Positions 8,410-17,210 of a stretch of 64,000 nt of DNA are shown here, one piece after another. Each line of letters starts with the position of its first letter. Within the stretch, counting starts at the first letter, position 1. The notes beneath the pieces are model-generated. The model saw only the letters and a program-made list of their open reading frames with translations. It ran no database searches and had not been told where the DNA came from. A program made the position numbers and the translations under genes. This DNA comes from an uncultured Methanobrevibacter sp. GTDB taxonomy: Archaea; Methanobacteriota; Methanobacteria; Methanobacteriales; Methanobacteriaceae. The stretch spans positions 42,103 to 106,102 of the forward strand of contig NZ_CADCJB010000004.1 in the NCBI RefSeq assembly GCF_902801725.1. The letters run 5' to 3'.

Positions 8410-9348
8410 CTAAACAAATCTTCTAAATACATATGAAAGAATTGATCCTGCAAAATTCTGCCAGACAGAGTATAAAGCTCCCGGAACTGTTGCTTGAGAC
8501 AAACTTGGAAAATGGGTCTTTGCAAGACCTGTTGACAGGCCTGAATTTTGAAATGCAAGCTCAATAGCTACTGTAATCATTTGTTTTTTACCCATTCCAG
8601 CCAAATAACCTACACCAAATCCAAGCAACATTGCTAAGAAGTATTGCAATACAATAACAATAATTATTATTCCTGATGAAGTTAATATAGCCTGTTTATT
8701 AGCACCAATTACTCCTGCAACAATTAAACAGATTACAATTGAAGAAATGGTCGGTAAATAATCCTTTAATTTCAAACAAAAATCGGGAAACTTGTAATTT
8801 AATATCAAACCAATGATAATTGGAATGATAACAATTTCAAGAATTGAAATAAACATATCCGCTGGATTGAAATGAATCTGATTGCCTATTAAAACCAAAG
8901 TAATAATAGGAGTTAAAATCGGTGAAAATATAGTGGATACTGCAGTTAAAGAAACAGATAATGCAACATCCCCCTTTGCAAGAAAAGTAATGACATCAGA
9001 TGCAGTTCCCCCAGGCACTGTTCCAACGAGAATTAATCCGACTGCCAATCCCCCGTCCAGAGAAAAAATATTTGCAAGAGCAAACGCAATAAGTGGCATT
9101 ATGAGATACTGTGCTGAAATTCCAACAGCAACCTCTTTAGGATTTTTAAATACATTAACAAAGTCATCTACCTTTAAAGTAGTACCCATTGTAAAAAGTA
9201 CGATACCTAAAAGCAAATTTAAAATATTTATGTCACCATATTTACTTAATACCCATTTAAACGAATTGGGATAGATTAACGAAACCGCAACAGCCAATAA
9301 AATAATTATGAAAAAATATTTTTCAATTAATTTAAAAATTAATTTCAT
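8410..9348 (-). CDS. Bile acid:sodium symporter family (BASS) carrier
   Basis: A 312-residue protein with about nine or ten membrane helices. The family signature is present: LFTMGTTLKVDDFVNVFKNP in the first third, GTVPGGTASDVITFLAKGD in the centre, and the C-terminal ELAFQNSGLSTGLAKTHF. Proteins of this family (PF01758) move organic anions with sodium; many archaeal members have no known substrate. In methanogens bile acid itself is unlikely, and a 2-oxoacid or other organic anion is more plausible. The gene is monocistronic; a TATA-like ATATATATA lies about 70-80 bases upstream at 9425-9433. Confidence 0.88.
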   Translation of the reverse strand: MKLIFKLIEKYFFIIILLAVAVSLIYPNSFKWVLSKYGDINILNLLLGIVLFTMGTTLKVDDFVNVFKNPKEVAVGISAQYLIMPLIAFALANIFSLDGGLAVGLILVGTVPGGTASDVITFLAKGDVALSVSLTAVSTIFSPILTPIITLVLIGNQIHFNPADMFISILEIVIIPIIIGLILNYKFPDFCLKLKDYLPTISSIVICLIVAGVIGANKQAILTSSGIIIIVIVLQYFLAMLLGFGVGYLAGMGKKQMITVAIELAFQNSGLSTGLAKTHFPSLSQATVPGALYSVWQNFAGSILSYVFRRFV

Positions 9349-9461
9349 AATTTAATATTTAATAGTAATCCGTTAATAAATTACTCGTTTTAAATCTACA
9401 TTCAAACATGTTCATTTAAAAAACTATATATATACTTCCCATTAAAATATCAACTATCAAA

Positions 9462-9473
9462 TGAGAATTCTCA
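9462..9473. promoter_or_regulatory. 12-base perfect palindrome between divergent genes
   Basis: TGAGAATTCTCA is a perfect palindrome in the 231-base divergent region between the BASS carrier and the DUF2207-like gene. It stands 107 bases before the latter's ATG and 114 bases from the carrier's ATG. It could be an operator, but a single short palindrome may arise by chance. Confidence 0.2.
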
Positions 9474-9579
9474 AAATCTCTTCAAAACTAGCTGATTGCA
9501 AGAATTAAGAGACATAAAAATTGTCCAAGATAAAAATTTGGAAATTTAAATTGAATACAACTTTTCGGGAAGTGCTAAA

Positions 9580-10383
9580 ATGTTAGGTTTAAGCAACAAT
9601 AACCAGGAAAACGAAAAAATTAAAAATCCACCAAGTGACGATTCATATTCCATTATAAATGCAGTATATGCAAAAAATAATGAAATTAGTGTCGAATCAT
9701 TATCCCTTACAATACTTGATTTAATCAATGCAGACCAAATCAAATGTGACATTGATTTGGATGATTCATATGAAGTGGGTAAAAAATTAACACCGGAAGA
9801 TATGGAGAAAATGAAAAAAATAACTCTCAGAATTACAAATAAAGGAGAGTTAAAAACTTCCGAAACATTAGCCATTAAATTACTTAAGAACATGAATAAA
9901 AATAAAAAATTCAACTTGAAAGCAATGGCAAAACAAAGCAATAACACATCAATTGCCAATAAATTTGAAAGAGACTTCACCGAATATGTTAAAGCCATCG
10001 AAAATGAAAATGCATATGACAGTGAAAATTATAGGGAGTTCCTAAAAAACGGCAAATTAACAAAAAATGGAAAAGAAATCAAAAAAGAATGGAAAAGATT
10101 CGAAAATTATTTAAAATCAAAAGATTTAACCGAAAAATACCCTCCGGAATCTGAAGATGAAAATTCAATGCAAATGATATATGCATCCTGCTTTGATATT
10201 GAAAAAGATGCATTGAAAAATAGAGAAAATAATACTCCATTAACCAATTTCATTGATAAAGATGGTTATAAACTATTAAATATCATCTTCAATAATGCAT
10301 TATTAAATGTTAGCAAAAAACGAAAAGGAGATGGAATATTTTACGGAATAAATGACAAATATACAATTCCTGGCGGAGGATGA
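9580..10383 (+). CDS. Soluble DUF2207 C-terminal-like protein
   Basis: A 267-residue hydrophilic protein without signal peptide or membrane segment. The N-terminal 100 residues resemble the cytosolic part of DUF2207 (YciQ-like) proteins (a short winged-helix-like unit containing LTILDLINADQIKCDIDL), and the stretch KEWKRFENYLKSKDL followed by EKYPPESEDENSMQMIYASCF closely follows the family pattern W..F..YL...S..KEYPPES...W..YL.YA. Normal DUF2207 proteins are large membrane proteins with an extracellular beta domain; here only the cytosolic part exists. The SD GGGAAGTG precedes the ATG. The protein ends in a glycine cluster. Function unknown. Confidence 0.65.
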   Translation: MLGLSNNNQENEKIKNPPSDDSYSIINAVYAKNNEISVESLSLTILDLINADQIKCDIDLDDSYEVGKKLTPEDMEKMKKITLRITNKGELKTSETLAIKLLKNMNKNKKFNLKAMAKQSNNTSIANKFERDFTEYVKAIENENAYDSENYREFLKNGKLTKNGKEIKKEWKRFENYLKSKDLTEKYPPESEDENSMQMIYASCFDIEKDALKNRENNTPLTNFIDKDGYKLLNIIFNNALLNVSKKRKGDGIFYGINDKYTIPGGG

Positions 10384-10531
10384 CAACTCCCGCCACAATT
10401 GTTAAAAATCACTGAAAAAGTCATTTTCCCAATTTATTATTGACCACAAAATGATAGAAATCATGAAAATTTAAACGAATCATAGTTATCAATTGGAAAT
10501 TATTTATAATATTTCCAATAAATATTATATC

Positions 10532-11461
10532 ATGGATTTATTGAGTATTGTTGTTCCTTGTTTTAATGAAGAGGAATCCGTAGAAATTTTTTTTAAAGAG
10601 ATTCAAAAAGTATTGGCCGACCAGAATTATGAAATAATATACATTAATGATGGATCCAGCGACAATACTCTAAAAAAGATTAAAAAATTGGCCAATGAAA
10701 ATTCAAACATCAAATACATCTCTTTTTCTAGGAATTTTGGTAAAGAATCTGCAATTTATGCAGGTTTAAAAAATGCTTCCGGAGATTTGGTATGCCTTAT
10801 AGATGTGGATTTGCAACATCCTCCAAGTTTGATTCCTGAAATGATTGAAACAGTATACAACGAAGATTATGACGTTGTTGCCGCAAGAAGGGTTTCAAGA
10901 AAGGGCGAACCAAAAATCAAATCGTTCTTCTCCCATTTATTCTACAAGGTATTCAACAGAATCACCAATATGGATCTGGCGGAAGGCGCAACGGACTATA
11001 GGGTGATGAGAAAACCTGTCGTCGATGCGATATTGAAGATGCCGGAGTACAACCGATTTTCAAAGGGATTGTTTCACTGGGTGGGCTTCAACACCAAATG
11101 GATTCCCTATGAAAATATTGAAAGGGTGGCCGGTGAAACCACATGGTCATTTTGGGGATTGGTACAATACTCCATAGAAGGTATTGTCGCATTTACAACA
11201 ATTCCACTATCAATTTCAACATTTATCGGTACAATAATTTCAATTATAGCCTTCATTTACATGATTTTTATTGTAATTAGATATCTGATTTATTCCGACC
11301 CCGTTCAAGGTTATCCCACAATAATGTGCGTGATACTATTTTTAGGAGGCATACAATTATTATCCATTGGAGTTTTGGGCAAATATCTTGAAAAGACCTA
11401 TGTCGAGACTAAAAATAGACCAATTTTCATCGTTAAAGAATCAAACATTGACGATATATAA
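10532..11461 (+). CDS. GT2 family glycosyltransferase, DPM1/GtrB type
   Basis: A 309-residue protein with an N-terminal GT-A fold: LSIVVPCFNEEES at the start, nucleotide-sugar binding YINDGSSDNT, metal site DVDLQHPP, and the catalytic-region YRVMRKPV. Two C-terminal membrane helices (about residues 225-295) anchor it. Such enzymes transfer a sugar from a nucleotide sugar to polyprenyl phosphate at the inner face of the membrane. The frame starts at 10493, but the ATG at 10532 matches the family start and lies about 25 bases after an ATTTATAATA box, suggesting a leaderless mRNA. The GtrA-like gene follows after 13 bases, so the two probably work as sugar-lipid synthase and flippase. Confidence 0.92.
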   Translation: MDLLSIVVPCFNEEESVEIFFKEIQKVLADQNYEIIYINDGSSDNTLKKIKKLANENSNIKYISFSRNFGKESAIYAGLKNASGDLVCLIDVDLQHPPSLIPEMIETVYNEDYDVVAARRVSRKGEPKIKSFFSHLFYKVFNRITNMDLAEGATDYRVMRKPVVDAILKMPEYNRFSKGLFHWVGFNTKWIPYENIERVAGETTWSFWGLVQYSIEGIVAFTTIPLSISTFIGTIISIIAFIYMIFIVIRYLIYSDPVQGYPTIMCVILFLGGIQLLSIGVLGKYLEKTYVETKNRPIFIVKESNIDDI

Positions 11462-11474
11462 TTATGTGATTTAA

Positions 11475-11852
11475 ATGAGACTGGATAAAGAACTGTTTTT
11501 ATATGTTGTTTTTGGAACTTTAACAACCCTTGTAAACCTTGTTGTTTACTTCGTCCTTGAACATCTGGGTGTCAATTACATTATTTCAAATATCATAGCC
11601 TGGTTTTTATCAGTACTGTTTGCATACGTAACCAATAGAATTTGGGTATTTGAAAGCAAAAGTCCAAATATTTTAAAAGAGATGGTACTGTTCTTTGGAG
11701 GAAGAATATTTTCAGGTGCACTCGATACTGCTTTACTGTATGTTTTCATCGATTTATTATTAATCAATAATACTATATCAAAAATCGCTGTTGAAATCAT
11801 AATAACTATTTTAAATTACGTTTTATCAAAATTAATAGTTTTTAACGAATGA
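11475..11852 (+). CDS. GtrA-like polyprenyl-phosphate-sugar flippase
   Basis: A 125-residue protein of four membrane helices with the GtrA pattern: YVVFGTLTTLVNLVVYF, then IAWFLSVLFAYVTNRIWVFES and a last pair of helices. GtrA-family proteins are thought to flip polyprenyl-phosphate-linked sugars across the membrane. Its position 13 bases after the GT2 gene fits this pairing. A GTGATTTA SD-like stretch lies just before the ATG. Confidence 0.9.
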   Translation: MRLDKELFLYVVFGTLTTLVNLVVYFVLEHLGVNYIISNIIAWFLSVLFAYVTNRIWVFESKSPNILKEMVLFFGGRIFSGALDTALLYVFIDLLLINNTISKIAVEIIITILNYVLSKLIVFNE

Positions 11853-11863
11853 AAAAAATAAGA

Positions 11864-11882
11864 TAAGTGCATGAAGCACTTA
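11864..11882 (-). terminator. Hairpin terminator of the GT39-like gene
   Basis: TAAGTGC (11864-11870) and GCACTTA (11876-11882) pair around a five-base loop, overlapping the stop codon of the minus-strand gene; a run of A on the + strand at 11852-11859 gives a T-rich tail in the minus direction. It stands between two convergent genes. Confidence 0.6.
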
Positions 11883-13298
11883 ATTTCTAACTAAATTAAA
11901 GTTATAATGGTCAGCATCATAGACTTTAGTCAAATTATAGTTCTTTTCAAATTTCTTATTTGATTCCTTGAGTTTCCAATTGACCAGATAAACCTTTTTA
12001 CCCGTATTGTTCTTTAAGATACCTTTAAAGTCCTTGGAAAACTCCACATCATCATCATAGAAATATTGGCCGGACAGTGTATACTGTTTAGTCTTGTTCA
12101 AATCATTATGCAGAATCCTATAACCGTAATCAGTATTGTAGACAATGACACTATCATTATTGTTAATGCTGTCAAGGAAATTAGCTTTCTTTTCGTTGAA
12201 TTCCAACCTGGAATTGATATCATCATTTGTAATCGCCAAACTTGCACCAACCAGAACCATTATTAAGATAAGTGCAATCATCAAAATCTTTTTATTTTCA
12301 ATTTTGCCTATTAAAATTGAAGCGGAAAGCCAAAATATGCCAAATACAGGAACAAGATATCTTATTCTCATTGTATTGGAAAAAGAAAACATCAAAGAGA
12401 TTATTCCAATTGCAATTGTTGCATACATCAAAAATACACCTGCACCTGCAAATCTGTCTTTTTTCTGATATATTAAATACAAAATTAGAACCAAAAATGC
12501 AAATGCAACCAATTTAAAAATAATCATTTCAAATTCAAAATTTTGGCTTTTGATTGCAAATGCTGTGAGATAATGTATTGCATTGACCAATTCAAAACCC
12601 TCATTAGGCTCACCGGACTGAGTTTGGATTTGATGAACAAAAACAATCATCCACGGAGCATATAAAATAATCAACGCCAAAACGGATTTCCCAAACTGTT
12701 TTAATTTATCCTTATTGTTGTTTAGAATTTCCACCAAAATCAGCAAATATATCAATCCACAGGTAATTGCAAAGAAATATTGTGTATAAGCAGATAAAAG
12801 CGTAAATAAAGTCAGTAACACCCAAGATTTCCTATCCCAATGAGTTATAACTTCCTTATAATAAATAAATGACATTAAAACGAAGAATAAACCCCATGAA
12901 TACATCCTAATTGTTAAAAACTCAATAAAAAAATCAGTCATTAATCCTAAACAAAAAACAAATAACCCTGCAGTCAGCCAGCCATAATCTTTCCTGATCT
13001 TAGTAGCTGAAACCACCATTATAAGAATATATGGAATTATTGAAACAACTTTTGAAAGATAAAGATTAGCTAAGCCAAAAGGGGCAAATAAATACAAAAT
13101 CATGTAATACAATGGAGGATGAACATCGTGAACTGCTACGATCATACCCTGCATAAATGGAAGATTTACCAAACTGTAAGTCCAGTATTCATCAACATTT
13201 ATGAACATATTAGTCAAGGGAGAGATGAACATGTAAAGCAATACCAAAATTGCCACTCCAAAAAATATTTTCCCTAAAAGATCCCTTTTTTCGTACAT
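11880..13298 (-). CDS. GT39/ArnT-like membrane glycosyltransferase
   Basis: A 472-residue polytopic protein with about ten or eleven membrane helices. The first external loop carries Asp36-Glu37 in NVDEYWTY, and VHDVHPPLYY follows near residue 60; these acidic and His-Pro motifs are typical of GT-C enzymes that use polyprenyl-phosphate sugars as donors outside the cell. A soluble C-terminal domain of about 100 residues follows. Its donor might be the sugar lipid made by the convergent GT2/GtrA pair. Acceptor is unknown: glycan, lipid or surface protein. TATA-like sequence but no SD upstream. Confidence 0.8.
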   Translation of the reverse strand: MYEKRDLLGKIFFGVAILVLLYMFISPLTNMFINVDEYWTYSLVNLPFMQGMIVAVHDVHPPLYYMILYLFAPFGLANLYLSKVVSIIPYILIMVVSATKIRKDYGWLTAGLFVFCLGLMTDFFIEFLTIRMYSWGLFFVLMSFIYYKEVITHWDRKSWVLLTLFTLLSAYTQYFFAITCGLIYLLILVEILNNNKDKLKQFGKSVLALIILYAPWMIVFVHQIQTQSGEPNEGFELVNAIHYLTAFAIKSQNFEFEMIIFKLVAFAFLVLILYLIYQKKDRFAGAGVFLMYATIAIGIISLMFSFSNTMRIRYLVPVFGIFWLSASILIGKIENKKILMIALILIMVLVGASLAITNDDINSRLEFNEKKANFLDSINNNDSVIVYNTDYGYRILHNDLNKTKQYTLSGQYFYDDDVEFSKDFKGILKNNTGKKVYLVNWKLKESNKKFEKNYNLTKVYDADHYNFNLVRN

Positions 13299-13370
13299 AT
13301 TGATATATTTAACAAAAATATTATTTAAAATTGTACCATATGCACTTTAATAGTGAAAAAAAATAGCAGT

Positions 13371-14171
13371 TCACTCATTGTCATCCACTTTTTTTTGACT
13401 GTGAATATCTGCAAACTCAGTATAAGTTATAAACCTATGACCCTGTTGCTTCAACATCTTAACCAAACGGTCCAAACGCTCCACCATGTCATGCCCGCTG
13501 TGATTACGTATGATAAAAGGCATTTTAAACTCAGGATGTTCTTTTAGTTCATAAAACTCCCATGGATGGAAATAAGTCACAAAATAACCGTCTTTACGAA
13601 GTACCCTACGAACCATCCAGTGATATAATCCTTCAGGCAGGTTGTGCAAGGATAGCCAAAATAACGGAAAACGCAGCAATGGAGTTACTGAAGCGGGAAT
13701 CTGCATCACCCCATCCTTCATAAACCAAGTTCTTGGAGTTTTCAGATTCATGTAACGGCCAGGAATGAATGCCGGATTAAGTGAAGAGTTATAACGATAA
13801 CCGACTCGTTTAATTTCAGATTCCACCACAGGAAACATGCGGGGCTGTCTGTAACCATTGACAGTGATTCCTGTAACCTGCTCAACAATCTCCTTTGACA
13901 GTGCAAAATCAGTCTCCTTCGGTTGCCAATGATCCACACCATGGCATGCCACCTCATGGCCTTCATCCATAATGCGTTGCATCACTTCAGGAGCATTTTC
14001 AGCGAAGTTGCCTGTACAAAAGAATGTTGCACACACATCATTGGACTTTAACACATCCAAAATCTTGTTTGTACCTTCTACAGACACTTCCATACCTTCT
14101 TCCAAAGAATAATCAACGCCATGCTCTAGAGGTCCATCAAACTCTTCAATATCAAAACTCAGCAATATCAT
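13371..14171 (-). CDS. Polysaccharide deacetylase (NodB family)
   Basis: A 266-residue enzyme of the carbohydrate esterase 4 fold. Asp7 in LSFDIEEFD is the expected base or ligand, CHGVDHW supplies the metal ligands His77 and His81, and GYRQPRMFP and VTYFHPWEFY are the later conserved motifs. It lacks a signal peptide, so it should act in the cytosol, probably removing N-acetyl groups from a sugar lipid or glycan. The SD GAGGGAT before the ATG is strong. Base composition in this gene is visibly higher in G+C (some 60-base lines exceed 50 percent) than in its neighbours, suggesting acquisition by transfer. Confidence 0.88.
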   Translation of the reverse strand: MILLSFDIEEFDGPLEHGVDYSLEEGMEVSVEGTNKILDVLKSNDVCATFFCTGNFAENAPEVMQRIMDEGHEVACHGVDHWQPKETDFALSKEIVEQVTGITVNGYRQPRMFPVVESEIKRVGYRYNSSLNPAFIPGRYMNLKTPRTWFMKDGVMQIPASVTPLLRFPLFWLSLHNLPEGLYHWMVRRVLRKDGYFVTYFHPWEFYELKEHPEFKMPFIIRNHSGHDMVERLDRLVKMLKQQGHRFITYTEFADIHSQKKVDDNE

Positions 14172-14415
14172 CTTATCCCTCTTCAGATTTTTTAAAATTT
14201 GTGATTAAATGATTTATTTATTTGCCATCAATAATATAACTTATGATTTAAAAAAAAAATCCTGATAACCTTAATTAAACAGATTAAATCCAATGAAAAA
14301 TTTACATGATGTAGCTTATTGACATTTAGTCATTATTTTGAGTCCAATCCAAAAATATTTTACGAAATCATCGAAAAATTAAATAACATTATCAAGCATA
14401 TTAAATTATGAGCAA

Positions 14416-14451
14416 TGTTTAAACAGATGATAAGTGAAATGTTCAAAACAT
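14416..14451. promoter_or_regulatory. Two related operator-like dyads before the MFS gene
   Basis: TGTTTAAACA (14416-14425) is a perfect palindrome, and ATGTT-CAA-AACAT (14439-14451) is a second dyad with the same half-site (AATGTT...). Their centres are about 24 bases apart, and they lie 30-65 bases before the MFS start. Paired sites of this sort fit a dimeric repressor of an exporter gene. The TetR-type gene at 17211 is the nearest candidate regulator, but this link is not shown by the sequence. Confidence 0.4.
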
Positions 14452-14480
14452 AGCTTAATAAAATTAAAATTTAAAATAAC

Positions 14481-15869
14481 ATGAAAGAAAAAACACTCAA
14501 TACAAAAACACGGAATTTAATACTTATCCTATTTTTAATTGGAGTATTCATGGGTTCATTAGATACGGGAATAATAGGTCCCGTACTACCTTCGATTGAA
14601 CAGAGCTTCCATTTAACCAGCAGAGAATCCAGTTGGATATTTACACTATTTGTAATTGCTTTTATGATTGGTTCACCTGTTATGGCCAAGTTTTCAGACT
14701 TTTATGGGAGAAAAAAGATTTTCATATTGGATGTTGTGCTATTTGGAATCGGATCCTGCTTAATCGCATTTTCACCAAATATCGAAACAATATTTTTAGG
14801 TAGAATCATACAGGGCTTTGGCTGCGGAGGAATTTTTCCGGTAGGAGGAGCATTTATAGGAGATGAATTCCCACTGGAAGAAAGAGGAAAAGCATTGGGA
14901 ATACTTGGGAGTGTATTTGGAATTTCTGCAATTGGAGGTCCATTAGTCGGAGCGGCTTTAATTCCATTCGGTTGGAACTGGTGTTTTACAATCAACATCC
15001 CCATCAGCATTTTTATTATAGTATTTGCATGGCATATTCTTCCCGATTTGGAAAATAAAAGAAAACTAAAAATAGATTATATAGGAATCATCCTACTTAG
15101 CCTGCTTGCAGTGTTGTTATCATATGGCCTGAATCAAATTGATTCAAGCAATTTCATAAATAGTTCAATATCAGTGAATGTGGCTCCATTCTTAATAATG
15201 TTTATAGTTCTAATTCCTATTTTTTTAAAAATAGAAAAAAGAGCAGAAGAATCAATTGTAGCAATACACATGTTGAAAAATAAGGAAATTAGAATTGCAT
15301 GCATCGAAACTTTATCATACGGGATAATATATTCATCAGTAATTTTCATTCCGTCACTGGTAATCCTTTCCATGGGTTTAAATGACCAGTATGCCAGTTT
15401 AATGTTAATCCCAATTTTAGGAGCCAATGCCGTTGCAGCACCAATACTTGGCAAAATCCTGGATTCAGTGGGTTCACGTAAAATCATGATGATTGGGACA
15501 TTAATATTGACTATCGGTTTGCTTACTATTTCAATCTATCCAGATAATTTAATATTATTCATCATAGCAGGCTGTTTGGCTGGCGTAGGTATGGTAACCA
15601 TTATCGGCGCCCCATTAAGATATATCGTATTAAGTGAAGCGAAGCCTACAGAAAGAGGTGCTGGTCAAGCTATCGTTAATATGCTGTCAAGTGCAGGGCA
15701 GTTAATAGGTGGAGCGCTTATCGGAGGGATTATTGCATCTTTTTCAGGAATCATAGGTTATAAGGTCAGCTTAATCCTGGCTGCAGTTGTAGCATTCATC
15801 GCATTTTTATTCACATTTCAATTAAAAAACAGGGACAAACAGATTGAAACCATGAAATCCAACCAATGA
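14481..15869 (+). CDS. MFS drug exporter, DHA2 (EmrB/QacA-like) family
   Basis: A 462-residue transporter with about 14 membrane helices. The loop after helix 2 has the MFS motif A (KFSDFYGRKKIF), and GSLDTGIIGPVLPSI in helix 1 and the motif C-like GSVFGISAIGGPLVG in helix 5 are typical of proton-driven drug exporters. Substrate not predictable; detergent-like bile salts or antibiotics are plausible in a gut organism. No SD is seen; AAATTTAAAAT directly upstream may be part of a leaderless promoter. The preceding region of about 300 bases (14172-14480) holds the two dyads and otherwise nothing recognisable. Confidence 0.9.
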   Translation: MKEKTLNTKTRNLILILFLIGVFMGSLDTGIIGPVLPSIEQSFHLTSRESSWIFTLFVIAFMIGSPVMAKFSDFYGRKKIFILDVVLFGIGSCLIAFSPNIETIFLGRIIQGFGCGGIFPVGGAFIGDEFPLEERGKALGILGSVFGISAIGGPLVGAALIPFGWNWCFTINIPISIFIIVFAWHILPDLENKRKLKIDYIGIILLSLLAVLLSYGLNQIDSSNFINSSISVNVAPFLIMFIVLIPIFLKIEKRAEESIVAIHMLKNKEIRIACIETLSYGIIYSSVIFIPSLVILSMGLNDQYASLMLIPILGANAVAAPILGKILDSVGSRKIMMIGTLILTIGLLTISIYPDNLILFIIAGCLAGVGMVTIIGAPLRYIVLSEAKPTERGAGQAIVNMLSSAGQLIGGALIGGIIASFSGIIGYKVSLILAAVVAFIAFLFTFQLKNRDKQIETMKSNQ

Positions 15870-16011
15870 TGTAAGTGTAACCTAATTTGGTGCACTATGA
15901 AAAATATGACATCAACGGAAAATTAATTATTTAGAAAAACAAATATCTAAATATCAAGTAATTCAAAAAAATATTTGAAATTATAGAAAAATAGTAAAAC
16001 GGAGAAAATCA

Positions 16012-17055
16012 ATGAGTCAGAATAGAATTGAATGGATTGATCTTGTGCGTGCAATAGCAATTTTAACAGTATTGTATATTCATGCAACTGACGGAATTTA
16101 TATCATCACTTCAAGTGAGATAGTGCATTATACAATATATTCAAGATTATTTAATTTTGCATCACTATTTATTGGGCGTATTGGTGTTCCTTTCTTTTTA
16201 ATGATTACTGGTTATCTTCTTCTGGACAGATCATACAATGACGAGAAAGTTAGAAAGTTCTGGGAGAAAAACTGTAGAGGATTGATTGCAGTTACAGTTA
16301 TCTGGTCCGTAATATATGCTATCAGCTTACAGTACATTACCGTTTGGTATGATGTGGTTAACGTTAATGAAGCCGGAAACTTATTCTTTAGCCACATGTG
16401 GTATATGCCAATGATTATAGGAATGTATCTTTCAATGCCATTTGTTGCAACAGCATTAAAACAATTTGATGATAAAACCATTTGGAGAGCGACAATCGTA
16501 TTTACCCTTTTAGCATTCCTATTGCCTTTTATTACAACCCTATTGGACATGCACGGCATTCAAAACGTGAATATTCAATATTGTCTAGGATTCAGTGGAG
16601 GAGTTTATGGAATCTACATAATCCTAGGATATTTAGTTAAAAAGGGATTTTTCAAAAATGTTGGAAGCATAAAATTAGGATTAATTGCGATTATATCATT
16701 TCTAATATGCGTATTATTCCAGTATTATTCATTTACTAAAGGATATGACTTTTTCTTATGGTATGATTTCCCATTCGTATTGACAGGTTCATTTGCACTA
16801 TTTGAATTGTGTTCCAGAATTGGAAAAGTAAGGTCCTATCCATTTATAACCTTTTTATCCAAATATTCATTTGCAGTATTCTTAATCCACAACGTATTCA
16901 GATTGCCGTTACTGCCTACTATTGTGATGCTGCCTTATTCAGAACCTGTTAAAGCTCTAATACTATGGATATTGTTAATTATCCTAAGTTATACAGCAGT
17001 GGTAATCATCTATAGAATACCACGGGTCGGAAAATATATATTATACATGAGATAA
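16012..17055 (+). CDS. Acyltransferase 3 family membrane protein
   Basis: A 347-residue protein with about ten membrane helices. The start RIEWIDLVRAIAILTVLYIHA contains the conserved Arg and catalytic His region of acyltransferase family 3 (OafA/WecH type), and RIGVPFFLMITGYLL is the second family motif. These proteins usually O-acetylate surface sugars. It lies near glycosyltransferase genes, so envelope glycan modification is likely. The SD CGGAG lies about seven bases before the ATG. Confidence 0.88.
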   Translation: MSQNRIEWIDLVRAIAILTVLYIHATDGIYIITSSEIVHYTIYSRLFNFASLFIGRIGVPFFLMITGYLLLDRSYNDEKVRKFWEKNCRGLIAVTVIWSVIYAISLQYITVWYDVVNVNEAGNLFFSHMWYMPMIIGMYLSMPFVATALKQFDDKTIWRATIVFTLLAFLLPFITTLLDMHGIQNVNIQYCLGFSGGVYGIYIILGYLVKKGFFKNVGSIKLGLIAIISFLICVLFQYYSFTKGYDFFLWYDFPFVLTGSFALFELCSRIGKVRSYPFITFLSKYSFAVFLIHNVFRLPLLPTIVMLPYSEPVKALILWILLIILSYTAVVIIYRIPRVGKYILYMR

Positions 17056-17073
17056 CAATCATTATCTCTTTTT
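17049..17073 (+). terminator. Hairpin terminator after the acyltransferase
   Basis: GAGATAA (17049-17055) and TTATCTC (17062-17068) form a seven-base stem with a six-base loop, followed by TTTTTATTTTT. The left arm includes the stop codon. Confidence 0.7.
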
Positions 17074-17210
17074 ATTTTTAAAATAATAATTTAGTGCCGT
17101 TAAAACAAATCAAGCATTCCAACCAAATAAAAGAAATAATAACTGTTTTTAATTAGAATTTAAGTCATAAATGAAAAAAAATGAGTTAAAAAATAATAAA
17201 AAAAAGTTAT

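Noticed and set aside
8882..9274. 130-codon + strand frame inside the BASS gene
   Set aside because: The minus strand has the full transporter signature; this is its complement.
9546..9998. 150-codon frame on the minus strand opposite the DUF2207-like gene
   Set aside because: Antisense shadow of an AT-rich coding gene; hydrophobic composition comes from the codon complement and it has no SD.
14172..14480. Search for a small gene or tRNA in the gap before the MFS gene
   Set aside because: No reading frame with SD and no cloverleaf was found; only dyads and AT-rich DNA.
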